DNA from: a virus
DNA: 39,303 bases
Reading direction: 5' to 3' (one strand)
Virus record (IMG/VR): IMGVR_UViG_3300027983_000037
Coordinates: 1-39,303 of that record
Positions within the stretch are counted from its first letter, which is position 1; each line of letters begins with the position of its first letter. Below, one piece after another: positions 6,025-13,283 of this stretch. The notes below the pieces were generated by a model. It was not told where the DNA came from. It made no database searches and saw only the letters and a list, made by a program, of their open reading frames with translations. The position numbers were made by a program, and so were the translations under genes.

Positions 6025-7305
6025 ATGACTTATTTTCCTATAGCTAACAATATTATAACTAAAAAAAATAATATTCAGTTAGGCCCATCTATTGCTTTGT
6101 CTATGTTAGCAGAAACATGGTGGAACCCAATGACCTGGTATGGTGAAGGAGCAGCAAAAGAAAAAAAAGAAGAGGAAGAAAAAAAGGAACGTGCTGATCA
6201 CAAAGCCGCAGCTGAAGCTTTTGCAGCTGATAATAGGGATACAGAAGAAGGAATAGCTTCCGATCCACGTAGTCATGAACTAAAAAAGAAAGAAGATCCT
6301 AATAGTGATACAGGTCCATTAGCAGATCAACAAGCGGCAGAAGATGATTTTGACGCATATAGTGCCGTAGATCCTGACACTGGAGAGGAAAGACGTGGTT
6401 CTATTAAAGACGAAGGTGGCAAATTGACTCTACAAAATGTTGGCGCATGGGAGAACTCAACAAAGTCGGCAGGGGAAAATTATACAAAGGATAAGGGGTT
6501 TATCCGTGCGGGTACTGTTAATCAAAAACAGAGTATAACTAATAATTCATCAGGTCCGAGCTCGGATACTATGACCCGTTCATTTACTTTAAAACCAACA
6601 TCAGGCCAGGTCAGAGGAGCACCCACAACACCTTCTGGCGGAGCTGCTGCAACACCTTCTGGCGGAGCTGCTGCAACACCTTCTGGCGGAGCTGCTGCAA
6701 CACCTTCTGGGGGAGCTGCTGCAACACCTGCTGGCGGAGCTGCTGCAACACCTGCTGGCGGAGCTGCTACTGGTGGTGGCGGAAGCGCAACTGGGAATGC
6801 CAAAACGGGTGATAATAATGTAGGAACCATAACTACTACAGGAAAGGTGGGTGGTAATGTAACTGCTCAAGGAATGGTTACAGACATTAAGGTTGGGGGG
6901 TATGGAAATAAAAAGCAAGTTGAAACTTGGTCTGGTGAGCTTACAACAAATAGAAGCAAAACAGTCGATGGGAAAACAACAATAGACAATGATAAACCAA
7001 AATCAACAGACTCTCCAGGAGCTTTAATGGCTGACAATCTAAGTGATGATGAAGCATTTGCTTCAGATGATAAAGCGAAAGAAGATAGAATTAATATAAA
7101 GAAAGAATCAGATGTGAAGTATGCAGAGCAATTAGACAAGGAACAAGCGGAGGCAACTGCTGCAAAGGAAGAGAAACTAGAAAGAGAAACGAAAGTAGAT
7201 GATGACATAAAAGCTGCTGAGGCTGAGCAAGCTAATAAATTACTAGAAAAAAAGAAACTAGCGGATTCAGCTGTTTATATGAAAGATATGTCTTTAATAA
7301 AATAA
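6025..7305 (+). CDS. Low-complexity virion-type protein B with TPSGGAAA repeats
   Basis: 426 residues. The N-terminus contains SMLAE (27-30 region), again an LxE that could be a prohead-protease site. A charged Glu/Lys helix follows, then six 8-residue repeats TPSGGAAA/TPAGGAAA (about 202-249), then a domain with TGDNNVGTITTTGKVGGN and TAQGM that is closely matched in the protein at 13284-14492, then a charged coiled-coil C-terminus (about 335-420). Together with its paralogue it forms the second member of two inverted gene pairs. Function unknown; an internal or structural virion component is plausible. Confidence 0.5.
   Translation: MTYFPIANNIITKKNNIQLGPSIALSMLAETWWNPMTWYGEGAAKEKKEEEEKKERADHKAAAEAFAADNRDTEEGIASDPRSHELKKKEDPNSDTGPLADQQAAEDDFDAYSAVDPDTGEERRGSIKDEGGKLTLQNVGAWENSTKSAGENYTKDKGFIRAGTVNQKQSITNNSSGPSSDTMTRSFTLKPTSGQVRGAPTTPSGGAAATPSGGAAATPSGGAAATPSGGAAATPAGGAAATPAGGAATGGGGSATGNAKTGDNNVGTITTTGKVGGNVTAQGMVTDIKVGGYGNKKQVETWSGELTTNRSKTVDGKTTIDNDKPKSTDSPGALMADNLSDDEAFASDDKAKEDRINIKKESDVKYAEQLDKEQAEATAAKEEKLERETKVDDDIKAAEAEQANKLLEKKKLADSAVYMKDMSLIK
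6628..6771 (+). repeat. Six tandem 24-bp repeats in protein B
   Basis: Six in-frame copies of a 24-bp unit coding for TPSGGAAA (last two TPAGGAA-). Copies one to four are nearly identical, suggesting recent expansion. Confidence 0.9.
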
Positions 7306-7309
7306 TAAG

Positions 7310-8119
7310 ATGAAATCTCTCCGCTCTCTATTACACTCGATTTACGAAGATACTACCACTAAGCTACCCCCCAAATCCGTCTTGTCCTCGACTGGTAAGT
7401 TATTAACTTCCTCTCAACGGAATCCAACTCATGATGATATAGTTTGGGAGCATCATAAAACCGAATTTGGATTTGATAATGAAGCTGCAATGGATGATCA
7501 CATACAGAACACTTCGGCAAATCCAGGCCACACCGAATCAGGACTAGATTTTGCAATGAAAAGAGGGTATGCACGGGTTAGTAGAGTTGGTAATAATTTT
7601 TGGGTAGAAGCGCACAATGCATCACATGCTCAAGACGCAATTCAAAATTTAATGAAATTAATAACCCATCCCAATTCTATACAAATTGATACCCAGCATA
7701 CAGAGTCAGATGACGGACAGTTTACATCTGATTCGTTGGATCATCCAAGAGACATAGCAAGATATATTAGTAGTGGACCAAGAAATGCTAAGGTAATAAA
7801 ACAAACTTGGGCACAAAAAAATGCATGGAGATTGAGTCAGGGAAACACTGAAGGCATATCACCCACTCCGCCTCCTGATGAAAATCTACAACAAAGAATG
7901 GATAAGGCTAGAAGAGATGAACCAGAATGGAAAAGAGCCGCTGAATCTCATGACCCGACTCTTCCGATTCTTTCTGAAAAATGGGTTGAATATGATGTTA
8001 AAGTCGGAGAAACAAACACATCTTTGTTTGAACCAGGCACAAATTTTGATATGAAGAAATTTCTCAGGAAACTGAGAAAGAAACATGGTCTTCAAGAATT
8101 TCTTCCTGGCGAGAAATAA
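7310..8119 (+). CDS. Hypothetical protein with prohead-targeting-like N-terminus
   Basis: 269 residues. It opens with a short basic hydrophobic helix followed by IYED (IYE at 11-13), reminiscent of the propeptides that T4 gp21 protease removes from packaged proteins. Residues about 78-115 (SGLDFAMKRGYARVSRVGNNFWVE) form a compact alpha/beta segment. The C-terminus is basic (KKFLRKLRKKHG). It starts 4 nt after protein B and ends directly against the convergent lysozyme-like gene. No family name can be given. The basic tail and N-terminus fit a DNA-associated internal head protein, by inference. Confidence 0.5.
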   Translation: MKSLRSLLHSIYEDTTTKLPPKSVLSSTGKLLTSSQRNPTHDDIVWEHHKTEFGFDNEAAMDDHIQNTSANPGHTESGLDFAMKRGYARVSRVGNNFWVEAHNASHAQDAIQNLMKLITHPNSIQIDTQHTESDDGQFTSDSLDHPRDIARYISSGPRNAKVIKQTWAQKNAWRLSQGNTEGISPTPPPDENLQQRMDKARRDEPEWKRAAESHDPTLPILSEKWVEYDVKVGETNTSLFEPGTNFDMKKFLRKLRKKHGLQEFLPGEK

Positions 8120-9454
8120 TCATTTAGTTGCATGATAATCTGACACTGAAATATTGTTCTTGTACTGAAGACTAGGATTATCAACCATAGTAGCTTTGTG
8201 TTCTTTCACAATTCTCTCTGCTTCTTTTTTATAACCTCTAGCACCTATATTTAAATATTTTAATAATTGACCTTGATGTTCGTGTATTTTTTCTTCTTCT
8301 GGTGACGACTCTACTCCATCCGATCTCATAGGAGCATGAAGCAGTTGCCCTGACGGTATTTCGTGTATCGTGTGAATCAATTGTCCGCCAGTATATAGAT
8401 GATATGCAATCATTTTACCACCCCACCCTATACTACGTCCTATACTCCTCACTTCTATGTCTGGTAAATGCCCCTCTGGTTTATTATTAGAATCTAATAC
8501 GGGTAATGTGTGATCATATGTCCTAACATGAGATCTTTCTTCATTACTGTGTTCAAAAACACTACCTGTCGGTTCTATTACAGGATTACCTGGCTCATGT
8601 GGTATCATAGGTGCGTTATATGCAAATTCGCCACCTGAATCAAAAATACTCCCGTCCAACTTTGGCTCATTACTGAATAATGCTTCTATAACATATTTTC
8701 TTCTTTTATATTGATACGATTCTTTAACAGGTTCTTTTGCCGTAGGTATATGCTTTTCGATATTTTTATCCCAATGTGATTGTAATTTTTCTAGTCGTTG
8801 TACACTTTGATCACGATATACACTGTTTCCGTCATCTCCAGGAAAAGAAGCCCATTCTCGTGAAAGCATAGTTGAAGTATGTTGACTCATTTTATTGGTT
8901 TTTAAAAATTCCTCTACTGCCTCTGGTGTTTTTACTTTAAGTCTATATTGTAATAATTTAACAGCCATTTTGTCTTGCTCTTCTGGGTGCATACTTTCCC
9001 CCTTTAACCAGTCGTAGGTTTTTCCTATTATTTGATATCTACCAAAAGCATTACTACTGTCCCTTCCTCTGTTATACAACACAGAAGTTTTTGGGTGTTT
9101 GGTCAAATCCTCGACCTGAGCTCCGCCAAAAAGTGTATTATATCCACCTTTTTCGTATTTGGAAGTTCCCTCACCATCCGATATTGTATCTAGCATAGCT
9201 CTGGTATATGGTCCATAACCACCAGTTGAGGTCTGGGACGCAACAGGGGGGATCGTAGTGGGTGTAACAGGGGTTACTGACTTCGGTGGATCTACATTTG
9301 CTGGGATATATGGGGGTTCTGCCCGAGATCCAAACAAGCCAAGTGCTACCCCTCCTGCGATACCGGCAGCTGCTGCTAGTGGAAGTAGAGATTTTTCTTG
9401 TAATTCTTGATCCCATTGTTCCATCAGGTATAATATCTTCTTTATATTAGGCAT
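8120..9454 (-). CDS. Virion-associated GH104 lysozyme/transglycosylase-like protein
   Basis: 444 residues in three parts. Residues 1-45: a targeting-like helix (ILYLME) and a Gly/Ala hydrophobic segment (LPLAAAAGIAGGVALGLFG). Residues 46-78: a Pro/Thr linker. Residues about 79-235: a domain matching the lambda R endolysin family (GH104), with ISDGEGT (E95 the likely catalytic Glu), GGYNTLFGG, KTSVLYNRG, NAFGRYQI and a SREWASFPG segment. The rest is unassigned. GH104 enzymes cleave peptidoglycan glycan strands. The membrane segment and targeting-like start suggest a packaged or ejected enzyme, not a free endolysin. It is transcribed from a late box 8 nt before its ATG. Confidence 0.75.
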   Translation of the reverse strand: MPNIKKILYLMEQWDQELQEKSLLPLAAAAGIAGGVALGLFGSRAEPPYIPANVDPPKSVTPVTPTTIPPVASQTSTGGYGPYTRAMLDTISDGEGTSKYEKGGYNTLFGGAQVEDLTKHPKTSVLYNRGRDSSNAFGRYQIIGKTYDWLKGESMHPEEQDKMAVKLLQYRLKVKTPEAVEEFLKTNKMSQHTSTMLSREWASFPGDDGNSVYRDQSVQRLEKLQSHWDKNIEKHIPTAKEPVKESYQYKRRKYVIEALFSNEPKLDGSIFDSGGEFAYNAPMIPHEPGNPVIEPTGSVFEHSNEERSHVRTYDHTLPVLDSNNKPEGHLPDIEVRSIGRSIGWGGKMIAYHLYTGGQLIHTIHEIPSGQLLHAPMRSDGVESSPEEEKIHEHQGQLLKYLNIGARGYKKEAERIVKEHKATMVDNPSLQYKNNISVSDYHATK

Positions 9455-9461
9455 CTACCAC

Positions 9462-9473
9462 TATTTATAAATA
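9462..9473. promoter_or_regulatory. Two overlapping divergent late promoters
   Basis: The 12-bp sequence TATTTATAAATA contains TATAAATA on both strands: 9466-9473 on plus and 9469-9462 on minus. With start sites about 6 nt beyond each box, the plus transcript begins at the ATG at 9479 and the minus transcript about 2 nt before the ATG at 9454. Only 24 bp separate the two start codons and no Shine-Dalgarno can fit on either side. Confidence 0.8.
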
Positions 9474-9478
9474 ATAAT

Positions 9479-9793
9479 ATGTTAAAGAAAAAAGACATAA
9501 ATCGTCCAAGTTTGACAGAAATTTTACTAGAGAACGATGCTGTTGCTATCTCGTTTACGAAGGCAACCACAGGAACACACAGAAAACTGATCTGTTCATT
9601 AAAAAATATACCCACAAATCATTTGAAAACACTAAAATCAATTCTTGGTGGTGGAGGCGCCCCTGAAACTCTGGTAGTATGGGATGTATTAAACGGTGGT
9701 TGGAGAAGCTTCAGAATATCTAGCATCATCAGTGTAGATTTACCAAAAAACCACCAAGAAAATAAAAAGAAAAAAGAAAAAGAAGTTGATTAA
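9479..9793 (+). CDS. Small DUF2693-like phage protein
   Basis: 104 residues. The core (AISFTKATTGTHRKLICSL, then LVVWDVLNGGWRSFRISSIISV) follows the pattern of a small phage family: FTK...G..R...C, followed by VWD...WRSFR...I. I associate it with DUF2693, a short SH3-like barrel of unknown role. The C-terminus is a Lys/Glu tail. The ATG lies 6 nt after a perfect late box, so the mRNA should be leaderless. The family name is from memory; the motif itself is seen. Confidence 0.55.
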   Translation: MLKKKDINRPSLTEILLENDAVAISFTKATTGTHRKLICSLKNIPTNHLKTLKSILGGGGAPETLVVWDVLNGGWRSFRISSIISVDLPKNHQENKKKKEKEVD

Positions 9794-9813
9794 AACTGTG
9801 TATGTGTTATACT
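9786..9813 (+). promoter_or_regulatory. Sigma70-like promoter fused to start codon
   Basis: TTGATT (9786-9791), 16 bp, TATACT (9808-9813), then 6 nt and the ATG at 9820. The box overlaps the end of the preceding gene. It decides the start of the next gene, because an ATG at 9802 lies inside the promoter spacer. Confidence 0.6.
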
Positions 9814-9819
9814 TCACAT

Positions 9820-10272
9820 ATGAAAACCTATAAAATAATACCTTCTATTGAGGGGTCTCAATATCCTAGAATTACTATAAAGAAAAACAGCGAAGGCAAA
9901 GTAGTTATTTGTCTTGATGACTGGAATACCAAAGAAAGTGAAGATGGATGGTCTCCTTCAGAAATAGAGGAACTGATTTCATCACTAAACTTATCTTTGA
10001 AAAAAGCAAAACAGATAAATATTAATGAAAATACTGATTGTCTTTTTTCAGATGTAGGAGATAATATGTTAGAAAAACCTTCTAGACCAAAGTACACCGA
10101 AGAATGGGTTTCAAGATTGATCGAATTATCCAATGAGAGTGTATATTCTTATGAGAAGTACCTTCTCGATGAAATTGGTTATAAAGAACTAGCCGTTAAG
10201 ATGAAAGCGTTGCAAAAGCATATTTTACGATATATGGGTGGAACGAAGAATATCGAAGATACCATCGAATAG
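9820..10272 (+). CDS. Hypothetical protein
   Basis: 150 residues. An N-terminal beta segment (KIIPSIEGSQYPRITIKK) precedes an acidic patch and a helical C-terminal half. No family recognised. The start at 9820 is preferred over the ATG at 9802 because TATACT sits 6 nt before it, matching the leaderless geometry seen elsewhere. The gene ends just before a palindrome and another strong promoter. Confidence 0.5.
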   Translation: MKTYKIIPSIEGSQYPRITIKKNSEGKVVICLDDWNTKESEDGWSPSEIEELISSLNLSLKKAKQININENTDCLFSDVGDNMLEKPSRPKYTEEWVSRLIELSNESVYSYEKYLLDEIGYKELAVKMKALQKHILRYMGGTKNIEDTIE

Positions 10273-10278
10273 ACCATT

Positions 10279-10294
10279 TTGTCGGCGCCGACAA
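10279..10294. promoter_or_regulatory. 16-bp perfect palindrome, candidate operator
   Basis: TTGTCGGCGCCGACAA, a perfect palindrome with GGCGCC centre, ends 7 bp upstream of the -35 box at 10302. A similar 16-bp palindrome with the same centre occurs at 35653-35668. There is no loop or T run, so it is unlikely to be a terminator; dimeric repressor or activator binding is plausible. Confidence 0.5.
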
Positions 10295-10301
10295 TATGGG
10301 C

Positions 10302-10330
10302 TTGACAGACTGTCAAAATCCTAGTATAAT
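10302..10330 (+). promoter_or_regulatory. Exact consensus sigma70 promoter
   Basis: TTGACA (10302-10307), 17 bp, TATAAT (10325-10330), both hexamers perfect. The start site is predicted near 10337, so the in-frame ATG at 10331 precedes the transcript and the ATG at 10340 is the likely start, with a leader of about 3 nt. Confidence 0.85.
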
Positions 10331-10339
10331 ATGGGTTAT

Positions 10340-11092
10340 ATGAAAACCGACTATAAAATATCGACCCAAGAAGAGTTAGACGAATATCTGAACGGTAAAG
10401 AGCATAAAGCACAAACAGAGACTCCGTTGATCTCCCCATCATTGTCTGATGTTTACAACATAATACAAACTCCAAATTCATCGTTTGGTATTGTTTCTGC
10501 GGTGCGATTTAATAACACAAACGAAGACAACGAAAAATCAGATAAAGAATTACAACTTCAAATTCAGGATAAGTATCTTTATAGAGACATTCGTGGGTCT
10601 TATACCCAAGACAATGGGTATGGAATCAGATATGAAGATAGTGTTCTGATTTTTGGTATATCCAAATCTGCCCTGATTTCTTTGGGGATACAGAACGGTC
10701 AACATAGTGTTTTGTACAAATATGGAGCAGAATTTTGTTCTATCGGGACAAACAAGACAAATGTTAGTGATGTATTATATGAGTTTAATATAAATGATGG
10801 GCAAGATTTATTAGAATTTGCTCAAAACAGTATTGTGACTTTTTTTGAAAAACGAAGAAGAAGTTCACGAAAAAACGAAAAATATACATTTATACCAGAT
10901 ATTAATGGTGTGTCAGATAATGTCATCCGACATAATACCTCGTCATATAAATTACAAGAACTGGAACCCTGGAGTTTGTACAAATGTATGCGTTCTGGAC
11001 CAGGCGGTGACAGAGGAAAACAAAAGTGGATCACGATCTTTGAGAGAAATTATGATGAAGTTGAAAAACGAGACATTATAAATAATATATGA
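10340..11092 (+). CDS. DUF3293-like protein, early paralogue
   Basis: 250 residues. Residues about 55-175 carry SFGIVSAVRFNN, an Asn/Glu-rich helix, EDSVLIFGI, ISLGIQNGQHSVLYK and YGAEFCSIG. This resembles DUF3293 proteins (I-x-A start, E-S-x-x-V, then L-G..Q.A). The gene at 11089 repeats the same blocks in the same order, ending in KY.FIP in both. This copy is driven by an exact sigma70 promoter while its paralogue has a late box. Cellular role of the family is unknown to me. Confidence 0.5.
   Translation: MKTDYKISTQEELDEYLNGKEHKAQTETPLISPSLSDVYNIIQTPNSSFGIVSAVRFNNTNEDNEKSDKELQLQIQDKYLYRDIRGSYTQDNGYGIRYEDSVLIFGISKSALISLGIQNGQHSVLYKYGAEFCSIGTNKTNVSDVLYEFNINDGQDLLEFAQNSIVTFFEKRRRSSRKNEKYTFIPDINGVSDNVIRHNTSSYKLQELEPWSLYKCMRSGPGGDRGKQKWITIFERNYDEVEKRDIINNI
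11077..11084 (+). promoter_or_regulatory. Late promoter inside the end of the upstream gene
   Basis: Exact TATAAATA overlaps the last codons of the gene ending at 11092 and lies 4 nt before the ATG at 11089. The late transcript would start at or within the start codon. Confidence 0.65.
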
Positions 11093-11655
11093 AAACCTTT
11101 ATTCAACTATTGAAAGAGATGTCCAGTTTGAGTAGGGTCAATAGTCATGTAAAAACTCCATCTATGTCCTTTGGTGTTATTTCTGCGATGAAAGGTTTCG
11201 ATGCCGATGCACTAGAGCATCAGGGTCTATCTGTAGATGAATTGAAATCGGTTAAAGATAAACATCATGCACGTAATGAAGAAAAACACATAGAGTTAAA
11301 AAAACAAGTCAGATCTATGAATTATGGATATATCGAGCATGATGGTCTTTGGACAAATGCAAAAGGGGTAGCTGGGTACGAAAAGAGCTTGCTAGTCCCA
11401 CACATATCAACAGATGAATTGATTGCTTTAGGAAGTCACCACAATCAAGAAGCGGTTATTCATAAAAGTGGAACAAATTTTACTATGATTGATGTGGCAT
11501 CTGGTAAAGGAATCATGGATTTTCAACACGGGAAAGACAAGAACCTAGATCTTGCAGCAGCAAGTACCAGAGATTATTGGTCAAGATTGAGGTATGGATC
11601 ACATAGTGATAAAAAATATGTGTTTATACCCAAAGATACAGAAAATAGTCAATAA
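11089..11655 (+). CDS. DUF3293-like protein with packaging-signal-like N-terminus
   Basis: 188 residues, overlapping the upstream paralogue by ATGA. The first ten residues MKTFIQLLKE strongly resemble the capsid-targeting peptides of T4 internal proteins (MKTYQEFI-type) ending in LxE, the cut site of the gp21 prohead protease. The body has SFGVISAM, GYEKSLLVPHI, ELIALGSHHNQEAVIHKSGTNF and KKYVFIP, parallel to the gene at 10340. A late box is placed for leaderless transcription. I infer a version of the early paralogue that is packaged in the head and delivered at infection. Confidence 0.5.
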   Translation: MKTFIQLLKEMSSLSRVNSHVKTPSMSFGVISAMKGFDADALEHQGLSVDELKSVKDKHHARNEEKHIELKKQVRSMNYGYIEHDGLWTNAKGVAGYEKSLLVPHISTDELIALGSHHNQEAVIHKSGTNFTMIDVASGKGIMDFQHGKDKNLDLAAASTRDYWSRLRYGSHSDKKYVFIPKDTENSQ

Positions 11656-11670
11656 TTCTCTGAAAAGAGC

Positions 11671-11699
11671 TTGACAACCCCTCATATCCTTGGTAGAAT
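11671..11699 (+). promoter_or_regulatory. Sigma70 promoter with extended -10
   Basis: TTGACA (11671-11676), 17 bp ending in TGG, TAGAAT (11694-11699). The transcript would have a leader of about 77 nt, including an inverted repeat CACTCA/TGAGTG and an AAAGGA site before the ATG at 11783. Confidence 0.7.
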
Positions 11700-11782
11700 A
11701 CACACTGTAAGATAATGGTCTCCGCACTCAGATCATTATAATCTTCTTAAATGAGTGTACATCTTAAAGGAAACGTATCATT

Positions 11783-12052
11783 ATGCAAAAGTCGCAAACC
11801 AAGTTCAGTAAGCAGCGCAATGTCATCAATCATCTCTCGTCTGGTAAGTCTCTCACTGCTGCACGAGCAAAGTCAAAGTTCGGAGTAAAGAATCTGAGAG
11901 CATGCATCAGTTCTATTCGAGCGAAGGTAGAGACGTATGGAAATTGGGAAATCACAACCGATGGAAATGGTGCATACTCAATGTATGATACCCACCCAGG
12001 TCGTCGTACTTACACGTTCAATCGTGATGGTACACGCACTATGATCGCGTGA
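11783..12052 (+). CDS. Small winged-helix-like DNA-binding protein
   Basis: 89 residues. The segment VINHLSSGKSLTAARAKSKFGVKNLRACISSIRAK reads as a helix-turn-helix (skip-like loop at SKFGVKNL) followed by GNWEITT and a beta wing ending RRTYTFNRDG. This pattern is common in small phage proteins of the excisionase or MarR-like winged-helix kind. It has its own promoter, leader with AAAGGA and a strong terminator, so it is a monocistronic unit. Two related-looking winged-helix genes lie at 35844-36343. Regulator of phage transcription is a reasonable inference. Confidence 0.6.
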   Translation: MQKSQTKFSKQRNVINHLSSGKSLTAARAKSKFGVKNLRACISSIRAKVETYGNWEITTDGNGAYSMYDTHPGRRTYTFNRDGTRTMIA

Positions 12053-12083
12053 TTCAAAACAAGTTTTATTGATTCGCAAGAGA

Positions 12084-12107
12084 CCCCACAGTAATGTGGG
12101 GTTTTTT
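12084..12107 (+). terminator. Rho-independent terminator
   Basis: Stem CCCCACA/TGTGGGG with loop GTAA followed by six T residues, 32 nt after the stop codon of the small winged-helix gene. Confidence 0.92.
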
Positions 12108-12113
12108 GTTATT

Positions 12114-13268
12114 TTAAACAAAACTGTTAATATTATTACTATTTGTATTATTATTAAAACTTGAGGTATTGTTACTATTTACCGAGAATCCTCGACGAGG
12201 TGGGAATCCACCGAAAGGAACTACCATTGGTTGAACTTCTGGTGGAATGGCAGGTATTATTGGTGGAGTAGTGGGAATCGGGGAAGCTTCATCTTCTTTG
12301 TTAATACCAAGAAGTTCTAATTGCTTACTATAATTTTTTTCCGCTTTTTGCATAATGTTATTTTCTGATTTCAAGAACTCTGTATCATCTCTTGTATCAT
12401 CTGTTACGTAATTGAACATCTTAGGAACATAATGTCCAAGAGCTAAGAGACCTGCTGCTGCAAGTCCATATTGTCCATATTTTGCATATCCTCCAGATGC
12501 CAATTTGGTACCAAATGATTTTAATCCTGCGATACTAGCCATTTCTGATAATATTCGTGATGATTTAATAGTCATTGATGATTCAGGAATATCAATTGGA
12601 TCTCCCATGGGATCTCCGATAACTCCCCACATGTTTTCACGCTTTCTGAGCAATATATCATTATCCATTGCAATTCGGCGAAGTTTGTTTTGGTGTTTTT
12701 TCTCAACACGGACATTTTCTTCTTTTTCCTTTTTTCCAAGTGCATCTTTGGATACATCTCCTTCAGTACCATAGGAATTAGTTATTGCATCTCCAGCCGC
12801 ATTTCCAATCACACCTCCACCCCATGCTCCACCAATACCTCCAATTACTCCGCCTATCACTGATCCAACACCAGGAAAAATAGCTGTTCCTATAGCTGCC
12901 CCAGCTGCCGCACCTCCCCAAAATCCCAAACCGCTACCTACACCGGCACCAGTAGCTCTAATAGCAGTTTTTCCTATATTTTCAGCCGTTCCAGCTCCTT
13001 TTTCTTTATTTTCTTGCCATTCGTCCCGACCACCCAATCCTGCCTCCACCACACCTGTTACAGGGCCCCATAGAATTTTTTCATTTATCATGAATTTTTT
13101 TATTAACTTCTGCCTAATTTCTTCTTTAATAATAGGATTTGTATATTTAACAGAAAGGTTGGGATCTATAATAGTCCCATTAATAGCTATTTCATTATTT
13201 AATTGTTCAATTAAACATGATTTAAAATAATCTTTATATATTATTTTTATACTGTTAATAGATGTCAT
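12114..13268 (-). CDS. Low-complexity virion-type protein A' (paralogue of 4712-5674)
   Basis: 384 residues. The N-terminus (IIYKDYFKSCLIEQLNNEIAINGTII) parallels that of protein A, with LIE at 19-21 as a possible prohead cleavage site. A long Gly-zipper segment (about 107-160, with repeated GxxxG such as GSVIGGVIGGIGGAWGGG) and a second Ala/Gly hydrophobic stretch (about 266-280) could insert in a membrane. The last 40 residues are almost identical to protein A and lie in the 120-bp inverted repeat. It follows the gene at 13284 after 15 nt. A role in membrane penetration during DNA ejection is a hypothesis. Confidence 0.5.
   Translation of the reverse strand: MTSINSIKIIYKDYFKSCLIEQLNNEIAINGTIIDPNLSVKYTNPIIKEEIRQKLIKKFMINEKILWGPVTGVVEAGLGGRDEWQENKEKGAGTAENIGKTAIRATGAGVGSGLGFWGGAAAGAAIGTAIFPGVGSVIGGVIGGIGGAWGGGVIGNAAGDAITNSYGTEGDVSKDALGKKEKEENVRVEKKHQNKLRRIAMDNDILLRKRENMWGVIGDPMGDPIDIPESSMTIKSSRILSEMASIAGLKSFGTKLASGGYAKYGQYGLAAAGLLALGHYVPKMFNYVTDDTRDDTEFLKSENNIMQKAEKNYSKQLELLGINKEDEASPIPTTPPIIPAIPPEVQPMVVPFGGFPPRRGFSVNSNNTSSFNNNTNSNNINSFV
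12120..12239 (-). repeat. 120-bp inverted repeat, right arm
   Basis: Inverse copy of 5552-5671 with about four differences. It codes for the shared C-terminus containing VQPMVVPFGGFP and an Asn/Ser-rich end. Confidence 0.9.
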
Positions 13269-13283
13269 ATTATCTTTTTAAGG

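Noticed and set aside
5093-6771. Tandem repeats considered as a CRISPR array
   Set aside because: Units are short, contiguous and in frame, without unique spacers; they are coding microsatellites.
6522-6918. Minus-strand Pro/Ala and Ser/Cys-rich frames opposite protein B repeats
   Set aside because: Products of the 24-bp repeat read backwards, with no start signals.
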